Below, piece after piece: positions 18,588 through 27,524 of a stretch of DNA of 64,000 bases (the first letter of the stretch is position 1; each line of letters begins with the position of its first letter). The stretch covers positions 124,001 through 188,000 of the forward strand of contig NZ_JAAVUW010000001.1 of NCBI RefSeq assembly GCF_018449605.1. Direction: 5' to 3'. Below the pieces are notes generated by a model, which was given only the letters and a program-made list of their open reading frames with translations, was not told the origin of the DNA and searched no databases. The position numbers were made by a program, and so were the translations under genes. This DNA is from Luteibacter sp. dw_328 (GTDB lineage: Bacteria; Pseudomonadota; Gammaproteobacteria; Xanthomonadales; Rhodanobacteraceae).

Positions 18588-18776
18588 CTATCGATGAGAT
18601 CGTTGCGAATACCATTTACCCATCGCAACACGAGCCCGAACGTGACTGCGGTAGACATGAGGAGCACGCGGAGCGAAGCCGCGGCCAAGTTCGGCAGGAG
18701 GAGAAAGCCACATAGCGCGCGTGCAGTAGTAGCACTGCATACACATTCGGGATGCGCCCGGCCTATCGGGAATCAT
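18588..18776 (-). pseudogene. Small HNH endonuclease relic with central deletion
   Basis: The frame reads MCMQCYYCTRAMWLSPPAEL and then jumps directly to APHVYRSHVRARVAMGKWYS. Compared with the relic at 22874-23229, the central part with the catalytic HNH (TAEHLHARQDGG, NIVAACWYC) is missing. Only the first zinc pair and the C-terminus remain, so no activity is possible. This is one of two relics of the same Xanthomonadales-type HNH gene in the island. Confidence 0.65.
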
Positions 18777-18857
18777 GGTCGACCTTCAGGGCCCCGCGAG
18801 CGGGATTCAGTCAAGCAGAGTATTGCGCGCAGCGCCTTTAGTTATGCCGGCGTGGAC

Positions 18858-19169
18858 CTAGAGCCACGCAGCAACTCCACCATGCCGGGAACATGTCCCC
18901 CGCCGGCTAGCGCTGAAGCTAAAGCTACCGTCTCGACATTGAGCTGACGCCCCCGGCGGCACCTGATTGTCGGTCGTATGCGCCGGTCGATGAATGGAGG
19001 CACCGTCATGGTTGGTGTAGTACCCGCCTTCGACGAGAGTTGCCGGGGCGCTTTGAGTCGACTGATCACGCTGTGCTGCGCTGGGCGCTTGTCGAGCGAC
19101 GACAGGGGAAGCGAAAAGAAGGGCGGCGAGGATGATTGCGACGATTCTATTGGTGGCTTCGAGCGTCAT
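18858..19169 (-). CDS. Secreted DUF3761 protein
   Basis: From the ATG at 19169 (GGAG 9 bases upstream) the product has 103 residues. A signal peptide ends near SPVVARQA. The DUF3761 domain follows, with its typical GGYYTNHDGASIHRPAH, GASAQCRDGSFSFSASRRGT and the terminal CSRHGGVAAWL. The domain is found in small exported proteins of proteobacteria, function unknown. The two cysteines probably form a disulfide. Its upstream region contains a short sequence repeated at 22143-22178. Confidence 0.75.
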   Translation of the reverse strand: MTLEATNRIVAIILAALLFASPVVARQAPSAAQRDQSTQSAPATLVEGGYYTNHDGASIHRPAHTTDNQVPPGASAQCRDGSFSFSASRRGTCSRHGGVAAWL

Positions 19170-19278
19170 CGCGCTGAACTCCATGATGGAAGCGACGCGG
19201 CGTCGCCCTGCAATGCCTGTCGGCGGCATTCGATGTTTCTTTAAGGGGACTGCCGGAAATGCATATCGAAGTCGAGAT

Positions 19279-19319
19279 ATGGGCCGGAAGCTCAGTAAGC
19301 AATTGCCGACATAAATAGC
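19279..19319. repeat. Short repeat, copy 1 (second copy at 22143-22178)
   Basis: The core AAGCAATTGCCGACATAAAT occurs here and at 22156-22175, within a longer similar stretch. In the second copy it forms a perfect CGGCAA-GCAA-TTGCCG hairpin. Here it lies upstream of the DUF3761 gene; the second copy sits at the junction of a truncated lipoprotein gene, suggesting recombination across the repeat. Confidence 0.6.
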
Positions 19320-19404
19320 AGGGGGCATCCATACGGGAGATCCGGCGTATCGTGTCCAACGGCCGGAGTGCTAGCATCCGCGGCCACGCCACAGGGGAAA
19401 ACTC

Positions 19405-19974
19405 ATGACTTATCGCTTCACGAAGGCCGCGCCGTGGCTTACTCGCTTGCTTACGTCGCTCGCAATCATCAGCTTGTCTGCATGTTCAGTTCCCCGCTCC
19501 GTCAAAGAGGGCGGCACGATCCCAGGTCAGCAGGTGATCCCCGCCAAGAAGGTCCTGGTCCTCGCCATTAAGGATGGACAGGAGCAGGGGCAGCCGCCGG
19601 CCGTCGGGAGCGGCGCCGGTCTGGCTGCCGCACTGAGGAAGGCCCTCGCAGGCCACAACATCCCGGTCGCGATCACGGCAGACTCGACGGTCGAGCAAGG
19701 CTTTGCCGACGCCGCTCGCAATGACTCCGCATACGTGATGCAGGCCACGATTACGCACTGGGAAGACAACGCGACAGCTTGGTCAGGGAAGGGCGATCAG
19801 CTCTTCATCTCGGTGGAGCTCTACGACGCGAGCTCACACGAACTGGTCGCCGCCGCCACCCACAAGCGGACCGCGACCGGCGCTACGTTCGTGTCAGGTA
19901 CCCCAGATCGCTTCGTGGATGAGGTTTCCACGGGCGCGCTTGGGAAGATCTACGGTTGGCCAACTCCGAAGTGA
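19405..19974 (+). CDS. DUF4823 lipoprotein
   Basis: The 189-residue product begins with a lipoprotein signal (LAIISLSAC, lipid-bearing Cys27). The mature part has the DUF4823 pattern VLVLAIKDGQEQGQ..., an alternation of GSGAGLAAALRKAL, SAYVMQATITHWEDNATAWS and LFISVELYDASSHELVAAAT. It should be anchored in the envelope, probably the outer membrane; function unknown. The ATG at 19405 follows GGGGAAAACTC. Confidence 0.75.
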   Translation: MTYRFTKAAPWLTRLLTSLAIISLSACSVPRSVKEGGTIPGQQVIPAKKVLVLAIKDGQEQGQPPAVGSGAGLAAALRKALAGHNIPVAITADSTVEQGFADAARNDSAYVMQATITHWEDNATAWSGKGDQLFISVELYDASSHELVAAATHKRTATGATFVSGTPDRFVDEVSTGALGKIYGWPTPK

Positions 19975-20066
19975 CGATTTCAGATAACAATCGCATTATG
20001 GGAGGGGCCTGAAGTCCTCCAGAAGATACGACCGATGCGTATGAGCCGAAAAACAGAGATGTGTGA

Positions 20067-20519
20067 ATGAACAAGATCGTTGTACTTCAAGGTGCTGGAA
20101 ACCGTGGCAAGAGCACGACCCTGAAAATTGTCTACGAGCATCTCCTGAACAAATTCAGCCTTCTTGCTGAAGAACGTGTTACTTCCGGTGGCCGTGCAAT
20201 GTATCGACTGGACGTGCGCTCCGACGTGCGAGCGATATTCTCTGTAAATGGAAAGTACGTTGGAATCGAGAGTCAAGGTGATCCAAACAGCCGTTTGAGG
20301 GACAGCCTAGATTTCTTTCAGCGGAAGCGGTGCGATCTTATTATCTGCGCTACAAGGACGCGCGGTGATACTACAGATATCGTTCGAGCACTCGATCCTC
20401 CATACTCCATTGAATGGGTCGCAAAGTCGGTAGCTGTAGGCGATGCTTCTCAGCATCAGTGCAACAGCAGAGACGCGGCGACGATAATTTCTTCAATAAC
20501 GGCTATCGCTGCGTCCTAG
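20067..20519 (+). CDS. Small P-loop NTPase of unknown function
   Basis: The 150-residue protein has a P-loop at its very N-terminus, GAGNRGKST (residues 9-17), followed by a helix (LKIVYEHLLNKF). A hydrophobic strand DLIICATRTRGDT probably serves as the Walker B-like or guanine-binding strand. It is too short for a full AAA or GTPase domain and resembles small kinase-like P-loop proteins seen beside mobile genes. Its neighbours give no clue. The ATG at 20067 follows GATGTGTGA, with a weak ribosome site. Confidence 0.6.
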   Translation: MNKIVVLQGAGNRGKSTTLKIVYEHLLNKFSLLAEERVTSGGRAMYRLDVRSDVRAIFSVNGKYVGIESQGDPNSRLRDSLDFFQRKRCDLIICATRTRGDTTDIVRALDPPYSIEWVAKSVAVGDASQHQCNSRDAATIISSITAIAAS

Positions 20520-20601
20520 GACGGACTGTGACGACTTCTCTCACCCGCAGAGCGGATCCTGGGTGTTCCAGGCCTTCGGCTCTGACGACCAAGAGGCACT
20601 G

Positions 20602-20901
20602 ATGAGACTATTCATTTGTTTGATCGCAGCGAGCGCTCTGGCCGCATGTGCGAGTTCAGGCGTGCGCGAGACGGGGAAAGATACGTACTCGGTGTCGATC
20701 CGAGCGCCTTTCTCTGGACCTGCTCGTGCAAAGGGCGATGCGTTAAGGGATGCCAATGCCTATTGCGCCAAATTGGGTAAGCACATCCAGGTCGTGAGCG
20801 AGAATTCGAACGAATGCATGTTGCACGGTGGATGCGGCGAGGCTGAGGTCGTATTCATGTGCCTTGACGAGCATGACCCGCGATACTCAGGACATCGCTA
20901 G
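20602..20901 (+). CDS. Small lipoprotein, intact copy
   Basis: The 99-residue product starts with a lipobox signal (MRLFICLIAASALAACASSG, Cys16). The mature part, KDTYSVSIRAPFSGPARAKG then DALRDANAYCAKLGKHIQVV and CMLHGGCGEAEVVFMCLDE, has conserved cysteines. It is typical of small envelope lipoproteins with a domain rich in polar beta structure. A headless second copy lies at 22179-22440. The ATG at 20602 was preferred to an upstream in-frame start because the signal sequence begins there. Confidence 0.7.
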   Translation: MRLFICLIAASALAACASSGVRETGKDTYSVSIRAPFSGPARAKGDALRDANAYCAKLGKHIQVVSENSNECMLHGGCGEAEVVFMCLDEHDPRYSGHR

Positions 20902-21024
20902 GACAATCCGACGCGGCAAAAAAGAACACGGCTGGCGTCGGCCCGAGACACCAGAGACGAACACTGCGCACGACGCTGTGGTCAATGTTTCCGCGTGTTT
21001 TATCGCTTGCCCAGAGGGTGAAGA

Positions 21025-21438
21025 GTGAAGACGAGTGTGCTTAATGCCTTAGCTGCGTGGTCGTGGCTCCTGTTTTTCTCGCCCGTCGCATTCGCCGGAG
21101 CCGGGACACACGGGACAGAGATCAACACCACGGAGGTTTGCAGTGTCCTGAAAAGCCCGCAGGCGTTTGTGAATCAGGTGATTCGGATTCGAGGGTTTGT
21201 CATTCTCGGAGAGGATCACATGAATATCAGCGATAGGGCGTGCCCTGGTCGCGGAATTGAACTGGTTATCAAGTCAGAAGCAACCCTGGATCACAAGGAT
21301 ATCCATCGATTCTACGTGCAGATGAACCATCAGGGACGCAAAGGGTTTGCAACGATAACGGGACTCTTTCAGGCCGATCCAGATCCGTTGACGCCCTATG
21401 TGCTCAATATCGAGCAAGTGAAAGATGTCACGCCGTGA
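21025..21438 (+). CDS. Secreted protein, OB-like pattern, unknown function
   Basis: The 137-residue product starts at a GTG (21025, GAGGG upstream) with a signal peptide ending near FAGAGT. The mature sequence has LKSPQAFVNQVIRIRGFVIL and GRKGFATITGLFQADPD, the pattern of small OB-fold proteins in which a region of DNA- or ligand-binding fold follows a residue pair like VNQxIRxRG. The product at 30479-30883 shows the same pattern (FDGQKVTVSGWIVIDDEKRY). The two may be distant paralogues. Confidence 0.6.
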   Translation: MKTSVLNALAAWSWLLFFSPVAFAGAGTHGTEINTTEVCSVLKSPQAFVNQVIRIRGFVILGEDHMNISDRACPGRGIELVIKSEATLDHKDIHRFYVQMNHQGRKGFATITGLFQADPDPLTPYVLNIEQVKDVTP

Positions 21439-21515
21439 AGTGTTGCAACTGGCGCAATCAGGCTGCTCGAACGGTCTGGTGACCCGATAACCACTCTGAC
21501 TGTGGAGCACTAAGC

Positions 21516-21950
21516 ATGAGATTCTCGACGTTCCTGGTGGCGCTCCTTCTCGTTTCTGCGGCGGGTGGGCCTACGGTGGCGACCCAAGCGCCGGGCTGCT
21601 CGCCGAAAGAGTCCGTGCGGCAGGAATCGATGGTCGCGAGCATCAACGATTGGCGTGAGCTCTAGTCTTCATTCAACGCCGACCATTCATGCACCGGCGA
21701 GGCTTTTGTCGAGGTTTGGAGTGCCTACAGTGAGACGGTCGCAAGGCTGCTTGCCGAGCAGTGGAATGACCTCGACAAGCTCTCGAAGCTGACCGCAGCG
21801 CATCCGGGATTCAAGCGCTTCGTTATAAAGCACCTGTCTGACGAGACTATTCCCGAAAGCGCCTTGAGCAAGGTACGCGAGCACGCTGAGCACGAATGCG
21901 CTTCAGGGATGGAACAACTGTGCAAGGAACTAGCCGCCGCAACCAAGTAG
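21516..21950 (+). pseudogene. Secreted protein gene interrupted by an amber codon
   Basis: A single frame of 145 codons runs from ATG 21516 to TAG 21948-21950, interrupted only by TAG at 21663-21665. Before it, a signal peptide (MRFSTFLVALLLVSAAGG) and SPKESVRQESMVASINDWRE are read. After it, SFNADHSCTGEAFVEVW, AEQWNDLDKLSKLTAAHPGF and AEHECASGMEQLCKELAA follow with good coding character and paired cysteines. No frameshift is present. The gene is unlike any family I recognise. Readthrough or suppression is possible, but a recent nonsense mutation is simpler. Confidence 0.6.
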
Positions 21951-22178
21951 CGGTGAGGGCCGGCTGACGTCTATCGGCGCGGCCTCCCGGACCTACGACG
22001 CCACGGCAATACAACCGCCAACGCGACAGCGGGGCAGGTCTGGGGATATGGGTACGACGGTTGGCAGCTGCGTGTACAACGCCGATGGGGAGCGGGGCTG
22101 GAAAAGCCGCCGGTTCGGTTTCGACTCGTTTCATTTATGGGGAAGAAAGCTCGGCAAGCAATTGCCGACATAAATAGC

Positions 22179-22440
22179 TGGACCCGCTCGTGCGAAGGGC
22201 GGTGCCTTAAGGGATGCCAATGCTTACTGCGCGAAACGGGGTAAGCACATTCAGGTCGTGAGCCAGAATTCGAATGAATGCATGTTGCACGGCGGGTGCG
22301 GTGAGGCCGAGGTCGTCTTCATGTGCCTTGCCGAACGCGACCCCAGACATTCCAAGTCAGCTAACATGTACGCATTCGCCCGGAATTGCTCGCGATCCTG
22401 GCGTGATTCCCGTGAGGCTGAGTGTCCCCGACAACGTTGA
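22179..22440 (+). pseudogene. Headless second copy of the small lipoprotein gene
   Basis: Starting abruptly at 22179 the sequence reads GPARAKGGALRDANAYCAKR and then SQNSNECMLHGGCGEAEVVF, close to residues 35-90 of the intact lipoprotein at 20602. The signal and first third are missing and replaced by the short repeat at 22143-22178. The C-terminus extends past the original end to a stop at 22438-22440. It cannot be exported and is most likely dead. Confidence 0.7.
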
Positions 22441-22458
22441 CTGCCCCGAGGGTTCGTT

Positions 22459-22905
22459 TTGAAATTGATTCCGAATCAGAAATGGGTTCAATCAGGCCTC
22501 ATCGGCTTTCTCTGCCTTGCCTCTTCGTTCGTGACGAACGCTACCTGTCTGGATCCCAAGCTCACGGTGGCGAAAGAAGCTGCCAGGGCCGCTCTGGTGG
22601 TGGTTGGCGTTGCAATCGAGAGCCACGACGTTCCGGATCCGGAAGATGTCGATTCGTCCATTTATACGATCTACGTGGTTAAGGTGACACGGGTGCTCAA
22701 AGGCCGCGCGACAAAGCCTATCTGGCTATTCTCAGAGAACACTACATCAAGGTATCCAATGGATATTGGTAAACCCAACTTGCTTTTCATTTCGAAAGGG
22801 CGAGGAATGGATTTCGTCGACAACTGCGGAAATTCTGGTCCGCTCGACGAGCAGAAAAGGGAGTTCGAGCAGGTCAAGGCGCTCGCGTTGAAGGGCCAGC
22901 CGTAG
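22459..22905 (+). CDS. Secreted protein of unknown function, NTR/TIMP-like pattern
   Basis: The start is probably the TTG at 22459, with GAGGG 6 bases upstream, giving 148 residues. A signal region (SGLIGFLCLASSFVTNATC) is followed by AARAALVVVGVAIESHDVPD, YVVKVTRVLKGRATKPIWLF and a terminal NCGNSGPLDEQKREFEQVKA. The cysteines and the V(V/T)GxV...VLKG pattern recall the product at 14925-15380. A distant common family is likely; function unknown. Confidence 0.55.
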   Translation: MKLIPNQKWVQSGLIGFLCLASSFVTNATCLDPKLTVAKEAARAALVVVGVAIESHDVPDPEDVDSSIYTIYVVKVTRVLKGRATKPIWLFSENTTSRYPMDIGKPNLLFISKGRGMDFVDNCGNSGPLDEQKREFEQVKALALKGQP

Positions 22906-23229
22906 GCTTGGTTTTCGCCTCCGAATGCCATTTACCGATCGCAACACGAGCCCGCACGTGCCTGCGGTAGGCATGAGGAGCCAGCGGCCGCTTCCGCCTA
23001 TGACGGCGAGTGATGCAGTACCAGCACGCGGCAACGATGTTGGTCCTGGTGTCACGGCCGCCGTCCTGTCGCGCATGCAAGTGTTCCGCAGTGCACTGAA
23101 AGTGCCGCGCGGAAGGAAGCCGCGAGCCCAATTCGGCAGGCGAGGAAAACCACATAGTGCGGCTGCAGTAGTAGCACTGCCCGTGCTGAGCATGAATGCG
23201 ATGGCGCGAAGGGATTTAAGGTGGGTCAT
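22874..23229 (-). pseudogene. Small HNH endonuclease gene with frameshift
   Basis: From ATG 23229 one frame reads MTHLKSLRAIAFML. Within about 10 codons the homology moves to another frame, HGQCYYCSRTMWFSSPAELG, and continues with QCTAEHLHARQDGG, DTRTNIVAACWYCITRRH and HVRARVAIGKWHS. This is the full order of the Xanthomonadales small HNH family: first CxxC, the AEH catalytic motif, the second CxxC, and the RVxxGxWH end. One frameshift near 23185 separates start and body, so an intact product is not made from the natural start. Confidence 0.65.
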
Positions 23230-23572
23230 ATGGAGCGCTCCGAAGAAATCAAAAAGATGATTCCCGCGCCCTCTATGAGGTACCTCGGGCACCCGCAGCC
23301 GTACGACTATTCGGGCACACACCGACGCTTTCAGCGATCGGCGTGCAATTTGTAACTCAAGACGTCGAGCGACTGCAACATCTGGTCGCTGACAAAATCA
23401 GCAGCTTCGCCTACAGACAACTTCGAGTTGTTTTGATACGGTCTTTCCGTTGCCTGCGTCTGCGCACGAAATGCTGCGCAGGCAACCATCGCTCTAAGCG
23501 GTGAGAAGCGCGGCCCAGAGGTGTACCACCACCCCTGGACCGCTAACCAAACCAACTGTTCTAGGAGTTGAT

Positions 23573-23674
23573 ATGGCTAAGCCAGATCATACGGTAGTAG
23601 CTCGCCCGCCGAACCCCCTCGACGGCACCTCCATCGGTCACCGGGCGCTCTGCAGTCCACGCAGACACGGTTGA
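23573..23674 (+). CDS. Very small open frame with good ribosome site (doubtful)
   Basis: ATG 23573 is preceded by AGGAG at ideal spacing and followed by 33 codons (MAKPDHTVVARPPNPLDG...). It has no recognised domain. It could be the truncated head of a longer gene of the type lying downstream, whose start is at 23915. The 240 bases between hold no other gene I can support. Confidence 0.35.
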   Translation: MAKPDHTVVARPPNPLDGTSIGHRALCSPRRHG

Positions 23675-23914
23675 AGAACCGCGGCGCCAGCCGTTTCCCT
23701 GAGTTTTTTCTCGGCCGAGCAACGCGGCACGTCGCCGTGTGACCTGAGAACGGACGCGGCTGCCCCCGCAACACACTTCGTCAATCAAGCCGCACGGCGC
23801 CCGGTCACGGGCAGCCGATGAACCCGCGAATCCGTGTGATCCGCGGCACGCTGCGCGATGCGTAGCGTGCCGCACCTGGATGAGGCGGGCAGGGCGGCAT
23901 TCAAGGAGATCGTC

Positions 23915-24187
23915 ATGACCACAACGAAAGGACGAAACGCCCATCCCGGATTCCACTACCACATCGATCCGGAAGCCACGGCGCACGACCTGATGAACGA
24001 AGCCACCGAATGGCTTCAGTACGCACGTAGCCTGACGCGGCTGCTAGCCGACTTCATCCACGAATCCGATACCGTGGACTGTCAGCGTGTGGCGCACGGG
24101 CTGGAAGCGATCGGGGCGTTGATGCATATGGGGGTGCAGTGCTCGGCGCAGGCGCATGCCAAGATGTGTTGGGAGCAGGGTGGGTGA
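23915..24187 (+). CDS. Small helical protein, intact member of a fragmented family
   Basis: ATG 23915 has AAGGAG 7 bases upstream. The 90-residue product is predicted to be two long helices (ATAHDLMNEATEWLQYARSL and VAHGLEAIGALMHMGVQCSA), with no signal or membrane helix. C-terminal fragments of the same family occur at 33699-33809 and 40151-40282, each at a junction with unrelated genes. This is therefore the only intact copy. Similar short proteins are common in Xanthomonadales and Pseudomonas, function unknown. Confidence 0.65.
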   Translation: MTTTKGRNAHPGFHYHIDPEATAHDLMNEATEWLQYARSLTRLLADFIHESDTVDCQRVAHGLEAIGALMHMGVQCSAQAHAKMCWEQGG

Positions 24188-24274
24188 TTGACGTCGAAAC
24201 CGGGGTGCTACTCAGATCTGGGGGGACGTCGCCCTTCGTATCGCGCCTCATTCAAGGCGCCACGCTTTCAAGGG

Positions 24275-25978
24275 TCAAGGCTGGCGTACAAACCGGATAC
24301 CGCGCACGCCGTTTGCCCATGCGGCAAATCCGTCGACGTGGCCACTTGATGTCCTGCTAAAGACAAAAGTGGTCGTGCCTCGCAGGCGTGTTGTGAAGCC
24401 ATCCGAAAAGCGCGGTTCCAACTGCCATTCAACCGCAAAGGCTTGCCGCATCAGCAGGCCTTGGGATTCTTGGGTCACCCGGACGCGTTTGTCCAGCTCA
24501 GGGCTGTAATAGGTCCCCACGTACTCATGCAGCTCGGAGCCCGTTTTGGCAGGTGCGACCGCGACGATGCGCTGACTCGATGTGCCTGTGCTCGAAGTCA
24601 GTGACGTAGCCTTTCCGTTCACCGTGACAAATTGCACCACACGACCGTCGGCGCTTTGGAAGCGCCCGCCGTCAATCTGGCTGAGGATTTCGGTCGACCC
24701 CTGCGTCAGAGTCAGCTTCCCGTCGACGATCTTGGTAGACACCAGGTCGCCATTGACGGGGTTCCGAAACAGCCCGACGTATTTCGCCAGATCCGCCGGC
24801 TTGCTCGGTACGCCTACAGGCGGTACCAGTGAGGCCGGTGGTGCGCTATCGACATAGCCTGTCGCGTAAAGTGCCTGCTCAGCGACTCTCTCACCCAGCT
24901 TTACTGCATCGACGCCGCCGTTGTTGCAAAGCACAGCAACCGAAATCCCCTTGGCCGGATAGCGACCCAACCAGGTTTTGTAGCCAGCGGTCGACCCGCT
25001 GTGCGCAACGAGGCGCAGATTGTGCGCGCGAGTTATCTCAAGGCCCAGAGCATATTCGAGCGTCGTGCCATCGCGCAGCTTGCCCGGTGTTTGCAGGGCA
25101 GCGACGAGTGCGTCACCGCCGGGCAGCCTCGAAGGTTGGTCGAGGAAGCTGTTCCACCGGAGCAGGTCCCCAACCGTGGTCAGCAGTCCGCCATTCCCGT
25201 AGACATTCGTAAAGGGCATGTTGGCGATGAAGCCGTCACTGGATGGCGCATAGGCCAACGCCCGTCCAGGAACGATCGTGCGAAAGTCCTCTCGCCAGCG
25301 ACTGTGTGTCATCCCGAGCGGACGAAAAAGGCGCTGCTCAGTAAAACGTTCCAGGCTGGTCCCGCTCACCCGCTCGATGATAATTGCCGCCAGGACGTAG
25401 TTCGTATTTGTGTACAAAAATTCGGCGCCAGGCGAGAAGTTCAATTCCATTTGGCGCGACGCGAGGTCAAGGATCGTGCTTTGCGTGTGAATCTGGCTTC
25501 CCGGTCCGCTACCCGCCAACGCAAGCAAACTCCATTGCTCGCGGAGTCCGCTGGTGTGAGTGAGCAGATGCCGAATCGTTATCGGCGTCCCATAGTTCGG
25601 CATCTCGGGCAGATAGCGTCGAATGTCGTCGTCGAGCGTCAGCTTTCCGTCCTGCGCGAGGAGAAGCATCCCCGCGGCGGTAAACTGCTTTGCGAGTGAG
25701 CCTGTCTCGAGCACGCTTTCTGGCGTGAGCGGCGCGGCATGCTCAAGGTCAGCTACGCCATAGGCGCGTGTCACAGACGCTGCCCCGGGCGCGTCCACGC
25801 CGACGGCGCAGCCGGGCCCGGTCGGAGCGATCGAGGCGAAGTCCGCATCGAGATCGACCAAAAGCCGATTCAGTTGCGGCGAGGGAGGCTGCCCTCCGTC
25901 CTCAATGGGGTTACCCCAGGCAACGGTTGCGGAAAGCCATGACACGGCCGCGACGGTAACTGAGCGCATGAGGCGCAT
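24275..25978 (-). CDS. Serine hydrolase of the class C beta-lactamase/DD-peptidase fold
   Basis: The 567-residue protein has a signal peptide (cleavage near VAWG-NP) and the penicillin-binding fold motifs: SLAK at 94-97, YTN at 189-191 and HSG at 326-328. A C-terminal lipocalin-like region of about 200 residues (KYVGLFRNPVNGDLVSTKI, EYVGTYYSPELDKRVRVTQE) is typical of the CubicO/EstB-type hydrolases. They act in the periplasm on esters or peptides, seldom on beta-lactams. The substrate cannot be told. It is complete and stands alone in the island. Confidence 0.85.
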   Translation of the reverse strand: MRLMRSVTVAAVSWLSATVAWGNPIEDGGQPPSPQLNRLLVDLDADFASIAPTGPGCAVGVDAPGAASVTRAYGVADLEHAAPLTPESVLETGSLAKQFTAAGMLLLAQDGKLTLDDDIRRYLPEMPNYGTPITIRHLLTHTSGLREQWSLLALAGSGPGSQIHTQSTILDLASRQMELNFSPGAEFLYTNTNYVLAAIIIERVSGTSLERFTEQRLFRPLGMTHSRWREDFRTIVPGRALAYAPSSDGFIANMPFTNVYGNGGLLTTVGDLLRWNSFLDQPSRLPGGDALVAALQTPGKLRDGTTLEYALGLEITRAHNLRLVAHSGSTAGYKTWLGRYPAKGISVAVLCNNGGVDAVKLGERVAEQALYATGYVDSAPPASLVPPVGVPSKPADLAKYVGLFRNPVNGDLVSTKIVDGKLTLTQGSTEILSQIDGGRFQSADGRVVQFVTVNGKATSLTSSTGTSSQRIVAVAPAKTGSELHEYVGTYYSPELDKRVRVTQESQGLLMRQAFAVEWQLEPRFSDGFTTRLRGTTTFVFSRTSSGHVDGFAAWANGVRGIRFVRQP

Positions 25979-26213
25979 TGGACTCTCCGTTTTGATTCAG
26001 GACCGCTGAAACTGTTTTGTGTCGTTTGATTCTCACAAGGGAACCAACGTGTCGGGAGTGCCAAAACGCATGCTCCGAAAACATCAAAAGGTCAAAGCCC
26101 TGGCGGAGTGCAAGGTGCCCGGCACCTCGCATTGCTGACCTGGCGCAAGCGGTGAGACAAAGGTGTGCTGCCATGGCATCGCGCAATCGGGCGCTCTCTG
26201 GAACTGGCTGACC

Positions 26214-26513
26214 TTGAACAACCTCATCGCGTCGTACGACCTCAATCGCGCCTCGCAGGACTACCCGCGGGTCATCTCCGCAATTCGGGCGCTGGGCATG
26301 GCTGCAGAGCTCCAGCAGTCTGTCTGGTTCGTCGCCTCGCTCGCGACCGCCGCCGAGGCCGTCGAGCGCGTCTGGGCGGCGATGGACCCGACTGGCGCGC
26401 TCCTGGTGGTCGACGCGACCAATAACGAGGCGTTGATCAAGCCCACAGACTCCGAGGCCGCCGCCGATTTGGCTGACGGCTGGACACGGTCATGGCAGTC
26501 CCGCGTCTCCTGA
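26214..26513 (+). CDS. SinR-family small protein, Cas2-like fold
   Basis: The conserved stretch begins NNLIASYDLNRASQDYPRVI and continues with VWFVASLATAAEAVERVW and GALLVVDATNNEAL. This is the pattern of the small so-called SinR-family proteins, a ferredoxin-like fold of the Cas2/VapD type: first strand with D, then a helix, then the V-V-D strand. The start is probably the TTG at 26214; longer starts at 26163 add sequence that looks non-coding. It is not part of any CRISPR locus, and no array or Cas gene is visible. VapD/Cas2 relatives can be RNases; activity here is unknown. Confidence 0.55.
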   Translation: MNNLIASYDLNRASQDYPRVISAIRALGMAAELQQSVWFVASLATAAEAVERVWAAMDPTGALLVVDATNNEALIKPTDSEAAADLADGWTRSWQSRVS

Positions 26514-26924
26514 GCGCGCGGTTTGTGCGTCAGACAGAGCATCGATCGCGGACGAAGCCGTGCCGGACCAGTTGGTGCGGGGTCGCGCGGTGTGCGGTGG
26601 CAAGCGTGTGCTCGCCGTGGTTCATGACGAGTCCCGGGCGCGGACTGGCGGGGGAGGGGGCGCCACCCTCGGCCACAGCGTTGGGTGGACAGGCGTGGCA
26701 ACGGCCGGTACCGCTGGCGGCCTTGCCGCGATGACGCTTCTCATGCCCGTGGCATGGAGTGCCGTGCAGCCCGTCTGGTTTGCGCGGCTGGACAGGGAAC
26801 TCACCGTCGCGGCAGCAATCGGTCAAGCATGCTTGGAATATCGCTCATCGAAGTCGCAATGTTCGCTGCGGAAACGTCCGGGGGTATTTCTCCGTAGCCC
26901 CAGGACGCAAAGACCGCTGGGATG
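26514..26924. other. 411 bp without a supported gene
   Basis: Overlapping open frames exist on both strands (for example 26530-26826 minus), but none has a recognisable domain. The region leads into an IS3-family fragment and may be the remnant of whatever carried it. Confidence 0.4.
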
Positions 26925-27483
26925 CCGAATGCGCGTGCGGCGGCAGCGTCCACGTATCCAGGCATTGCCGTCGTTCGCCTCCAGGCCGGACGAACGTTGG
27001 TCGACGGATCTGTGTCGCGTCTGGGGCGGCAAGGACGGGTGGCTCAGCCTGGCGCTGGTTATCGATTGCCACACCCGCGAACTTCTTGGCTGGCATCTGT
27101 CGCGCAGTGGCAAGGCCAGCACGGCCGCCGGTGCCTTGGAACAGGCCCTGATCAGCCGCTTCGGCACTCTGGGGAAGGTCAACGCGCCTTTCCTGCTTCG
27201 ATCGGACAACGGCTTGGTTTTTACCAGTCGTAAATACACCAGCCTGGTTCGCAGCTATGGCTTGCAGCAAGAGTTCATCACGCCGCATTGCCCGCAGCAA
27301 AACGGCATGGTCGAGCGGGTGATCCGCACGCTGAAAGAGCAGTGCGTGCATCGCCATCGGTTCGAAAGCCTGACCCACGCCATGCGCACGATCGGCGATT
27401 GAATCCACTTCTACAACCACCAGCGACCACATCAGGCGCTGAAGATGAAAACACCCGCTGAGGCGTATGCCTTAGCGGCCTGA
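26925..27483 (+). pseudogene. IS3-family transposase OrfB, truncated and with a stop codon
   Basis: The frame holds the DDE integrase core: DERWSTDLCRVW (first Asp), LLRSDNGLVFTSRKY (second Asp) and PQQNGMVERVIRTLKEQC (Glu). It ends at TGA 27400-27402 where relatives have Trp, and resumes as IHFYNHQRPHQALKMKTPAE to TGA 27481-27483. The N-terminal third and OrfA are absent. Its 3' edge abuts the fragment of a toxin gene, so this element probably mediated that truncation. Confidence 0.8.
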
Positions 27484-27524
27484 CCTGTGCAGGAACTGCT
27501 GGGTCATTACATCCATTGCGAGCC

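Noticed and set aside
26530-26826. 98-codon frame on the minus strand beside the IS3 fragment
   Set aside because: No recognised domain, no ribosome site, and low-complexity His/Arg/Pro content.
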